Below are positions 8,480 to 14,845 of a stretch of 56,628 nt of DNA, one piece after another (the first letter of the stretch is position 1; each line of letters opens with the position of its first letter). The DNA is from Butyrivibrio sp. (lineage in GTDB: Bacteria > Bacillota > Clostridia > Lachnospirales > Lachnospiraceae). A program made the translations under genes and the position numbers. Under the pieces are notes generated by a model. It was not told where the DNA came from, searched no databases, and was given only the letters and a program-made list of their open reading frames with translations. The stretch is from assembly GCA_017615275.1 (NCBI GenBank), contig JAGAAO010000018.1:1-56628 (forward strand). The letters run 5' to 3'.

Positions 8480-9628
8480 ATGAGAAAATTTGAACTGATA
8501 GCCCCATGTCATTTTGGCTTGGAGGCAGTACTTAAAAAAGAGATAATAGATCTCGGGTATGACATAACCGAGGTTTCGGATGGAAGAATCTCTTTTGCCG
8601 GGGACGCGGATGCGGTGTGCCGCGCCAACATAGGACTTAGAACGGCAGAGAGAATACTTATCAAAGTCGGAAGTTTTCACGCAGAAAGCTTTGAGGATCT
8701 GTACCAGGGAACTAAAGCTCTTCCGTGGGATGAATTTATCCCGGAGAGAGGCAAGTTCTGGGTTAAAAAAGCATCAAGTGTCAAGAGTAAGCTTTTTAGC
8801 CCCTCCGATATTCAATCAATAGTTAAAAAAGCAATAGTGGAAAAACTTAAACTCAGCTATCATACAGACTGGTTCAAAGAAGATGCTGAGAGCTATCCAA
8901 TAAGAGTGTTCCTTATGAAAGACGAAGTGACGATCGCACTTGATACTACGGGAGATTCACTTCATAAAAGAGGATACAGAAAGCTTGAGTCCAAGGCACC
9001 TATAGCAGAGAATCTTGCTGCGGCGCTGATCATGCTGACTCCGTGGAACGGCAGCAGAATACTTGTAGATCCTTTTTGCGGCAGCGGAACGATTCCTATA
9101 GAAGCTGCAATGATGGCTGCAAATATCGCTCCCGGAATGAACAGAAACTTTACTGCGGAGAGCTGGACACATCTTATACCTCCTCAGAACTGGGAAGATG
9201 TAAGAGAAGAAGCAAGAGAAGAGATAAACACCGATATAGAAGTGGATATCCAAGGCTACGATCTTGATCCCGATATGGTGGAAATTGCAAGAATAAATGC
9301 CAAGAAAGCCGGAGTGGATCATCTGATACACTTCCAGACGAGGGATATTGCGGATCTTAGCCACAGGAAGAAATACGGCTTTATAATAACGAACCCGCCC
9401 TACGGTGAGCGAATCGGAGATAAAGACATTCTTCCTTCACTTTATAAGACAATCGGAAACAGGTATAAGAGCCTGGATGCCTGGTCGATGTATCTGATAA
9501 CGGGATATGAGCAGGCAGAGAAATTTATCGGAAGAAAAGCCGATAAGAACAGAAAAATCTATAATGGAATGATCAAGACCTATTTTTACCAGTTTATGGG
9601 ACCAAAGCCTCCAAGAAGAAGCGAGTGA
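8480..9628 (+). CDS. THUMP-domain class I RNA methyltransferase (RlmL/YpsC type)
   Basis: SAM-dependent methyltransferase predicted to make N2-methylguanosine in 23S rRNA. It has 382 residues, the size of the Bacillus YpsC family. Residues ~45-155 form a THUMP RNA-binding domain. The methyltransferase domain has the SAM motif DPFCGSGTIPIEA near residue 196 and the catalytic ITNPPYGER near residue 302. No Shine-Dalgarno sequence lies before the ATG; instead a TATACT box sits 8 bp upstream, so the mRNA may be nearly leaderless. The next gene starts 9 bp downstream. The exact target nucleotide is not deducible here. Confidence 0.87.
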   Translation: MRKFELIAPCHFGLEAVLKKEIIDLGYDITEVSDGRISFAGDADAVCRANIGLRTAERILIKVGSFHAESFEDLYQGTKALPWDEFIPERGKFWVKKASSVKSKLFSPSDIQSIVKKAIVEKLKLSYHTDWFKEDAESYPIRVFLMKDEVTIALDTTGDSLHKRGYRKLESKAPIAENLAAALIMLTPWNGSRILVDPFCGSGTIPIEAAMMAANIAPGMNRNFTAESWTHLIPPQNWEDVREEAREEINTDIEVDIQGYDLDPDMVEIARINAKKAGVDHLIHFQTRDIADLSHRKKYGFIITNPPYGERIGDKDILPSLYKTIGNRYKSLDAWSMYLITGYEQAEKFIGRKADKNRKIYNGMIKTYFYQFMGPKPPRRSE

Positions 9629-9637
9629 GCCATTGCC

Positions 9638-10687
9638 ATGAATAAAGAGGAAATGAGAAGAGTAGCGGTCAAAGCAGGTGTATTCGGGGTTCTTTCTATA
9701 GCACTTATGCTTCACAGATCCGCAACGAAACACATACTTATATCGGATGCTGCAGAAACGCGCGTGATCGGGAATAATCGGGGAGATTCGTTCAATCTTT
9801 TGATCAAAAAAAGTGATACAGCAGATCAAAAGGGAAAGCTCATTATTCCTCTTGCCAAAAGCGTGAGCTCAGATAATATCATGCTGGAAGACAGGTACGC
9901 CGATCATGAGCTTCTTATCTATATTGACGGTAGAGAAGCGGGCTTTTATTATGACAACGAGGTTATCTCCGGCACTGATGTTGTGGACAGCGCGGTGTGT
10001 TACACGGAGAATGACTCGGGAAGCGTATGCCTTTCTTTTAAGCTCAATGACTTCTATGTAAATGAGAGTTCTCTTACGGAGAACAGCACCATTGAGGTTG
10101 AGTTTGCAAAGCCGAAGGACATGTACGACAAGATTGTTGTGATCGATCCGGAGACCGACGGCTCATCCGGCAATGATTCAGTGGTGTCTGAAAAAGACGT
10201 CACTCTTGATGTGGCGCTCAGACTCAGAAAACTTGCTGAAAAAGACGATGAGAATAAGATCAAATTCTTTTTTACACATATGACGGATGCTGATGTTTCG
10301 GATGAAGAGAAGGAAACTGTAATAAAAGAATCATGCGCTGACATGATGATAAAGATTGCGGCGTCTCAATCTTCGGATGAAAGTAGAAGCGGAATAGAAA
10401 CATATTATAACGGAACATTTTTTATCAGAGATCTTAGCAATGTGAGATTTGCCGATATTGTGGAGCGTAACTGTTCATACAAGACGGGAAACACAGCGCT
10501 TGGAATATATGAGTGTGATGAAAACGACACTCTTTTACAAAACTCTGGTGTACCTTCCGCAAGAATCTGCGTGGGGTATCTCACCGGAAAAGAGGATGCC
10601 GATAAGCTGGCAAACGGCTCTTACAGGCAGAAAGCCGCTGAGGGTATCTATCAGGCTATTTTAGACGGTTTTAAGGAGATGGAATGA
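9638..10687 (+). CDS. Membrane-anchored amidase_3-like protein lacking catalytic residues
   Basis: It has 349 residues. A single hydrophobic segment near residues 12-25 probably anchors it outside the membrane. From about residue 165 the sequence follows the N-acetylmuramoyl-L-alanine amidase (Amidase_3) pattern. The first zinc His motif DPGHGG is DPETDG here. The EKDV glutamate survives. The second zinc His, normally in SIHAN, is Ala in KIAAS. The catalytic Glu of the LVE-GF motif is replaced in RICVGYLTG. It should therefore be unable to hydrolyse peptidoglycan and may bind it or regulate a true amidase. It overlaps the next gene by 4 bp (ATGA). The domain call is inferred from motif order, without an alignment. 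Confidence 0.65.
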   Translation: MNKEEMRRVAVKAGVFGVLSIALMLHRSATKHILISDAAETRVIGNNRGDSFNLLIKKSDTADQKGKLIIPLAKSVSSDNIMLEDRYADHELLIYIDGREAGFYYDNEVISGTDVVDSAVCYTENDSGSVCLSFKLNDFYVNESSLTENSTIEVEFAKPKDMYDKIVVIDPETDGSSGNDSVVSEKDVTLDVALRLRKLAEKDDENKIKFFFTHMTDADVSDEEKETVIKESCADMMIKIAASQSSDESRSGIETYYNGTFFIRDLSNVRFADIVERNCSYKTGNTALGIYECDENDTLLQNSGVPSARICVGYLTGKEDADKLANGSYRQKAAEGIYQAILDGFKEME

Positions 10688-11301
10688 GAATAGTATTTGC
10701 AACGGGTAATAAGGGTAAAATGAAAGAAATCCGCGAGATTTTAGGCACTCTGGATGCGGAGATCCTCTCGATGAAGGAAGCGGGTGTGTTTGATGATGTT
10801 GAAGAAGACGGTGAGACTTTTGCCGAAAATTCGATGATAAAGGCAACAGCCATTGCGGATATCATTAAGGAGAAGTTTCCTGAGGAGGCGAAGGAGACGA
10901 TAGTTCTCGCTGATGATTCGGGACTTGAAATAGATTATCTGGGTGGAGAACCCGGCGTTTATTCTGCAAGATATATGGGAAAAGACACATCATATACCGA
11001 GAAGAACAACAACCTTATCGAAAGATTAAACGGAGTACCCGACAGCGAGCGTACAGCAAGATTCGTTTGCGCCATTTCTGCGGTTCTCCCTGACGGAAAA
11101 AAGCTTTCTACCATTGGAAAAATGGAAGGAATAATAGGCTATGAAATAGCCGGAGAAAACGGTTTTGGATACGATCCTATCTTTTATCTTCCCGAATACA
11201 AGAAGACTAGCGCTGAGATATCGCCTGAAGAAAAAAATGCTATAAGCCACAGAGGAAAGGCACTCAGGGAAATGGCTAAACTTCTTAAGGAGGAGCTTTG
11301 A
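10684..11301 (+). CDS. rdgB: XTP/dITP diphosphatase (RdgB/HAM1 family)
   Basis: Removes non-canonical purine nucleotides (XTP, dITP, ITP) from the pool, yielding the monophosphate and pyrophosphate. The 205 residues show the family motifs in order: FATGNKGKMKEI at 5-16, VLADDSGLEID near 75, EPGVYSARY near 90, GENGFGYDPIF near 157 and the C-terminal SHRGKAL. The ATG overlaps the stop of the preceding amidase-like gene (ATGA), implying coupled translation. Confidence 0.95.
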   Translation: MRIVFATGNKGKMKEIREILGTLDAEILSMKEAGVFDDVEEDGETFAENSMIKATAIADIIKEKFPEEAKETIVLADDSGLEIDYLGGEPGVYSARYMGKDTSYTEKNNNLIERLNGVPDSERTARFVCAISAVLPDGKKLSTIGKMEGIIGYEIAGENGFGYDPIFYLPEYKKTSAEISPEEKNAISHRGKALREMAKLLKEEL

Positions 11302-11330
11302 TCACCTTGCGGGGGCGGAGAAACTGATCT

Positions 11331-11810
11331 ATGCATAGATATCTGGTTGTGAGTGATACTCACGGGAGAGATGACAATTTTTATATGGTTCTTGACATAG
11401 AAGAAAACATCGACGGTATCATACATTGCGGGGATTTCGAAGGCTCAGAGGGTAAATTTGCCATTGCAGCCGATTGTCCGGTGTATTTCGTCGCAGGAAA
11501 CAATGATTTCTTCTCACAGCTTGGAAGAGAACTTGTATTTAATCTGGACGGCCACAGAGCTTTCCTGACACACGGGCATCAATATCTTGTTAATATGGGA
11601 CTTGAGAACTTAAGGAGCGAAGGTATTTCAAGAGGAGCGGAGATCATATTTTACGGTCACACTCATAAGCCTGTAGCCAAGACTATGGGCGGTGTTTATA
11701 TCTTCAATCCCGGAAGTCTTTCCTATCCCAGACAGGAGGGAAGAAAGCCGAGTTATATGATTTTGACTATTGACGGAGATGATGTGCAAGCCAAAATAAA
11801 ATACCTGTAA
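11331..11810 (+). CDS. yfcE: YfcE/MJ0936-type metallophosphoesterase
   Basis: Small calcineurin-like phosphodiesterase of 159 residues. All metal-binding motifs are present: SDTHG (8-12), HCGD, GNND, THGH and GHTHKP, in the order of the YfcE family. It lies 29 bp behind rdgB and is probably in the same transcript. A GGGGCGGAG stretch serves as the ribosome binding site. Its physiological substrate is not known from sequence. Confidence 0.9.
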   Translation: MHRYLVVSDTHGRDDNFYMVLDIEENIDGIIHCGDFEGSEGKFAIAADCPVYFVAGNNDFFSQLGRELVFNLDGHRAFLTHGHQYLVNMGLENLRSEGISRGAEIIFYGHTHKPVAKTMGGVYIFNPGSLSYPRQEGRKPSYMILTIDGDDVQAKIKYL

Positions 11811-11850
11811 ATACGGTATTTCGCGATATGAAAATTATTGGAAAATTGTG

Positions 11851-11880
11851 TTGACAACTTCTGAAAAACTATTATATAAT
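11851..11880 (+). promoter_or_regulatory. Promoter of the tRNA cluster
   Basis: TTGACA (11851-11856) and TATAAT (11875-11880) with an 18-bp spacer. The leader before tRNA-Pro contains a short imperfect inverted repeat, CGCGTTA / TAATGCG. Confidence 0.8.
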
Positions 11881-11919
11881 AAATCTCGCGTTACGGCTTA
11901 GACCTTAATGCGAACAAGA

Positions 11920-11994
11920 CGGGGTGTGGCTCAGCTTGGCTAGAGCACCTGCTTTGGGAGCAGGGGGTCGCAGGTTCGAATCCTGTCACCCCGA
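11920..11994 (+). tRNA. tRNA-Pro (anticodon TGG)
   Basis: Acceptor stem CGGGGTG/CACCCCG, anticodon stem CCTGC/GCAGG with loop TTTGGGA, T loop TTCGAAT, discriminator A. First tRNA of the cluster. Confidence 0.97.
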
Positions 11995-12034
11995 TCAGGG
12001 GTAAGCTAATAACAAGATATATAATTTAATATGT

Positions 12035-12105
12035 GCGGGTGTAGTTCAATGGTAGAACACTAGCCTTCCAAGCTAGATACGTGGGTTCGATTCCCATCAC
12101 CCGCT
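12035..12105 (+). tRNA. tRNA-Gly (anticodon TCC)
   Basis: Acceptor GCGGGTG/CACCCGC, anticodon stem CTAGC/GCTAG with loop CTTCCAA, T loop TTCGATT, discriminator T. A tandem repeat begins directly after it. Confidence 0.97.
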
Positions 12106-12106
12106 T

Positions 12107-12271
12107 GAGCAGAGCACTTGCTGGCTGAGAGAACTTGCCGAGTTTTTTCGAGGTTAGTTCGAACGTCTTCCGTCGAGCAAAGCGAGAGCGGAAGTACCTT
12201 TTTCAGTCCGAGGCTAGTGCGAGCCATGGGTGAACACTTAACGAGGCTTGCCGAGTTTAGTGAGAATCCCA
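12107..12271 (+). repeat. Family A repeat, tandem copy 1
   Basis: First of two nearly identical ~165-bp units between tRNA-Gly and tRNA-Arg(TCT). It contains the hairpin CTTCCG (12167-12172) / CGGAAG (12189-12194) and several variants of a CGAG-TAGT-GAA motif (for example at 12149-12163 and 12209-12224). No credible protein is encoded; open frames across it only reflect the repeat. The interval 12106-12510 holds nothing else I can identify. Confidence 0.8.
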
Positions 12272-12442
12272 GAGCAGAGCACTTGCTGGCTGAGAGAACT
12301 TGCCGAGTTTTTTTCGAGGTTAGTTCGAACGTCTTCCGTCGAGCAAAGCGAGAGCGGAAGTACCTTTTCAGTCCGAAGCTAGTGCGAGCCATGGGAAATA
12401 CTTAACGAGCAGATTTTTTGAGCGAGTCTAGTGAGAATTCCA
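12272..12442 (+). repeat. Family A repeat, tandem copy 2
   Basis: Second copy, repeating unit 1 almost base for base over the first ~130 bp, including the hairpin CTTCCG (12333-12338) / CGGAAG (12355-12360). The 3' part diverges: a T-run and GAGCGAGTCTAGTGAGAATT replace the shorter end of copy 1. The CTTAAC...CAGAT tail resembles the end of the copy upstream of etfB. Confidence 0.8.
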
Positions 12443-12510
12443 AGTAGCAGGGTACTTTAAGTTTTCGGATTTTGGTGCGTTTGCATTTGGCTCATATCTG
12501 CCACTAACAT

Positions 12511-12584
<74 letters not shown>

Positions 12585-12593
12585 TTTTTATAT

Positions 12594-12668
12594 GGTGGCT
12601 ATAGCGTAGTTGGTTAACGCGCCAGATTGTGGTTCTGGAGACCGAGGGTTCGAGTCCCTCTAGCCACC
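12594..12668 (+). tRNA. tRNA-His (anticodon GTG)
   Basis: Acceptor GTGGCTA/TAGCCAC with an encoded extra G at -1 (12594) opposite C73, the hallmark of tRNA-His. Anticodon stem CCAGA/TCTGG, loop TTGTGGT. Confidence 0.97.
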
Positions 12669-12714
12669 CTTTGTAATTGCTACAGCGGAGTATAGCGTTA
12701 AGCTCTTACAATCT

Positions 12715-12786
12715 TGGGCTATCGCCAAGCGGTAAGGCACAGCACTTTGACTGCTGCATACGACGGTTCGAATCCGGCTAGCCCAG
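12715..12786 (+). tRNA. tRNA-Gln (anticodon TTG)
   Basis: Acceptor TGGGCTA/TAGCCCA, anticodon stem CAGCA/TGCTG with loop CTTTGAC, discriminator G. Substrate of the GlnRS encoded at 53.4 kb. Confidence 0.96.
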
Positions 12787-12829
12787 TTAGCGGTGAGATG
12801 TTTCGTCGCAAGATTACAATTTAATACAT

Positions 12830-12902
12830 GGGATATTAGCTCAGGTGGTAGAGCACTTGACTTTTAATCAAGTTGTCGGGGGTTCGAATCCCCCATGTCT
12901 CA
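12830..12902 (+). tRNA. tRNA-Lys (anticodon TTT)
   Basis: Acceptor GGGATAT/ATGTCTC with G-U pairs, anticodon stem CTTGA/TCAAG with loop CTTTTAA, T loop TTCGAAT. Last tRNA of the cluster. Confidence 0.96.
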
Positions 12903-12913
12903 TTACTAAAGCT

Positions 12914-12950
12914 AAAGGCTGAAACATAATGTTTCAGCCTTTCTTTTTTT
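12914..12950 (+). terminator. Terminator of the tRNA cluster
   Basis: Perfect stem AAAGGCTGAAAC / GTTTCAGCCTTT around a 5-nt loop, followed by C and seven T. Confidence 0.92.
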
Positions 12951-13027
12951 AATTGCTTTGCAATACCGCTCGCGCGCGAAAGAATCGCTTGCGACTCTTT
13001 GTTCTGTTTGCGACTCTTTGTTCGAGT
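12951..13027 (+). repeat. Family B intergenic repeat (partial)
   Basis: The first 50 bases match positions 26837-26886 at 44 of 50 sites by eye. They comprise a small hairpin around TTGCTTTGCAA, a CGC-rich centre and an AAAGA-TCGC / GCGACTCTTT stem. The GCGACTCTTTG block then recurs at 13010-13020. It sits between the tRNA terminator and the end of the MATE gene. Confidence 0.65.
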
Positions 13028-13044
13028 CTAGGCTTCCGTGTCTT

Positions 13045-14421
13045 TTATGAGTTTTCGTCTGATTCAGGCATAATCTTGATTGCCTTTGTTTTTAGGAAGT
13101 ACAGGTAATACATCAGGAATAGGAAGGAAGTTATTATCCATGTGATAGGATAACTTGCTTCGATGGTCTCAAACCTGTGAATGATAGGAAATACTTCATA
13201 TATCCATGTAACTCTCAGGACGCATATGCCGCACAGAGTAATGATCATTGGTATGATCGCTGTTCCCATTCCGCGAAGTGTTCCGGAGAAGATCTCGACG
13301 CCGATATATGTCACATAGAAGGGCGCGAGGAAGTGCATCATCTGAACACCTATCTCTATAGTCTCGGGGCTGTTTGGCGTAAAGAATGCAAGCAGCTGAT
13401 AAGCCCATATATAGAATATTATGCTGATCGGTATTGTAAATGAAAATGCAATTCCAAAAGCGCATTTTGTACTCTTTTTTACCCTGTCAAGCTGCCCTGC
13501 ACCGTAGTTCTGGCCTGAGAAAGTAGTTACGGCAATTCCGAGTGAGCTTACTGCCATCCAGAATATTGAATCAAGCTTACCGTAAGCAGCCCATGCGGCT
13601 ATATAATTGAGTCCGAAACTGTTGACTGAAGTCTGTATGAGCATGTTTGAAAAGGTGTACATTGTTGTTTGTACTGCGGCGGGAAGACCGATTCGTATCA
13701 TCTTAGACAGGATGCGCATATCGAACCGTATATTTTTTATAATAAGTTTATAGGAGTTGTTTGTCTGAGTGAGCAGATACAGGACAATAACGGCGCTTAT
13801 GAACTGACACATTATTGTAGCGATTGCTGCTCCTGCAACACCCATTTTAAACCGTATTACAAAAAGAATATCGAGAAAGATATTTATAAAGCAGCTTGCC
13901 ATCAGAACGTAGAGCGGTCTTTTTGAATCGCCAACAGCTCTGAGTATTCCTGCGCCTACATTGTAGACAAAGTTAAAGACCATTCCCATAAAGAATATGC
14001 GAAGGTATGTAACCGAAGAATCCACAATGCCGGGATCGGTGTCCATAAAGACAACGATGTTCTTTGAAAATGTATAGCCCAAATACGTAATAATAAGCCC
14101 TCCTACGATCGCAAGAGCGATTGCGGTATGAACGGCTTTGGAAACTTCTTCGTGGCGTTTTGCGCCGTAAAATTGCGCTATAACGACAGTTGCACCCGAA
14201 GACAGTCCCATAAAGATTCCCACAAAGATATTTACGATTACTGCTGATGAACCGCCTACCGATGCAAGACCTTCGGGACCGAGCACATTGCCGACGATCA
14301 GGGTGTCGGATATGTTATATAATTGCTGGAAAAAAGAACCCAAAAGAAGAGTGAGGAAGTATATAAGCATGCTTCCGAGAATCGGGCCTTTTGTGATATT
14401 GTTTTCTGTTGCTTTATTCAT
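13045..14421 (-). CDS. MATE-family multidrug/metabolite efflux transporter
   Basis: Polytopic inner-membrane exporter of 458 residues with about twelve hydrophobic segments. The pattern is typical of MATE proteins: an N-terminal GPILGSMLIYFLTLLLGSFF helix, a QLYNISDTLIVGNVLGP loop (family hallmark near residues 38-54) and repeats of similar layout in the second half (SSLGIAVTTFSGQNYGAG). Such proteins expel cations, drugs or flavins using Na+ or H+. A GAGGG site lies before the ATG. The substrate cannot be predicted. Confidence 0.9.
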   Translation of the reverse strand: MNKATENNITKGPILGSMLIYFLTLLLGSFFQQLYNISDTLIVGNVLGPEGLASVGGSSAVIVNIFVGIFMGLSSGATVVIAQFYGAKRHEEVSKAVHTAIALAIVGGLIITYLGYTFSKNIVVFMDTDPGIVDSSVTYLRIFFMGMVFNFVYNVGAGILRAVGDSKRPLYVLMASCFINIFLDILFVIRFKMGVAGAAIATIMCQFISAVIVLYLLTQTNNSYKLIIKNIRFDMRILSKMIRIGLPAAVQTTMYTFSNMLIQTSVNSFGLNYIAAWAAYGKLDSIFWMAVSSLGIAVTTFSGQNYGAGQLDRVKKSTKCAFGIAFSFTIPISIIFYIWAYQLLAFFTPNSPETIEIGVQMMHFLAPFYVTYIGVEIFSGTLRGMGTAIIPMIITLCGICVLRVTWIYEVFPIIHRFETIEASYPITWIITSFLFLMYYLYFLKTKAIKIMPESDENS

Positions 14422-14454
14422 TGATGGAACCCTCTGAGAAAATAAATATTTGCT

Positions 14455-14617
14455 GTAATAGAATTATTGTAAACGAAAAGAATATTGCTTGCAAAATTCT
14501 CGCGCGAGGCGCGGTTGCATTTTTGCAACACTTTCTTTTCGCGCCGATGCGCATCCATAGCGGAGCGCTTTTTTGTTTAATAGGGAATTTCAGAGAAATT
14601 CCCTATTAAACAAAAAA
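14455..14617 (-). repeat. Family B intergenic repeat with large palindrome
   Basis: Modules shared with 26768-26912 and 42293-42362: a TTGCTTGCAA mini-hairpin, a CGCG-rich segment, GCATCCATAGCGGAGCGC (14551-14568), then a palindrome. The palindrome has 22-bp perfect arms (14569-14590 and 14596-14617) around the loop CAGAG. The arms begin and end in T/A runs, so it could terminate in both directions. It fills the gap between the MATE promoter region and tRNA-Leu. Confidence 0.65.
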
Positions 14618-14645
14618 GTGGAAAGCTGTACATAAAGCTTTCCAC
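14612..14645 (-). terminator. Terminator of tRNA-Leu
   Basis: On the minus strand GTGGAAAGCT pairs with AGCTTTCCAC (arms at 14636-14645 and 14619-14628) and is followed by six T. It overlaps the edge of the family B palindrome. Confidence 0.85.
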
Positions 14646-14649
14646 TGCC

Positions 14650-14730
14650 TGCGGATGACAGGACTTGAACCTGCACGTCGGGGACACTAGAACCTAAATC
14701 TAGCGCGTCTGCCAATTCCGCCACATCCGC
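14650..14730 (-). tRNA. tRNA-Leu (anticodon TAG)
   Basis: Class II tRNA with acceptor GCGGATG/CATCCGC, anticodon loop TTTAGGT between CTAGA and TCTAG, a short variable arm (TGTCCCCGACG) and discriminator A. Confidence 0.96.
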
Positions 14731-14753
14731 ATGTGTCAAAAGACAACAAAATG

Positions 14754-14782
14754 ATTATACATATGTTGCAAAGTCTTTGCAA
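14754..14782 (-). promoter_or_regulatory. Promoter of tRNA-Leu
   Basis: Minus-strand TTGCAA (14777-14782) and TATAAT (14754-14759) with a 17-bp spacer. Confidence 0.75.
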
Positions 14783-14801
14783 GAGATAAAAGTGGGTATA
14801 T

Positions 14802-14830
14802 GAAAAATCGCAGTCCAAACGGACTGCGAT
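14802..14830 (-). terminator. Terminator of the first PBP gene
   Basis: On the minus strand ATCGCAGTCC pairs with GGACTGCGAT around a GTTT loop, and the stem ends in a T-run. Confidence 0.85.
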
Positions 14831-14845
14831 TCTTATATCAATTTA

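Noticed and set aside
12060-12392. 110-residue minus-strand open frame with internally repeated sequence, and its plus-strand counterpart at 12118-12405
   Set aside because: It is the translation of the tandem family A repeat; no ribosome binding site, and it overlaps tRNA-Gly.
12107-12442. CRISPR array in the tandem repeat region
   Set aside because: Only two units of ~165 bp without short regular repeats and spacers, and no cas genes.
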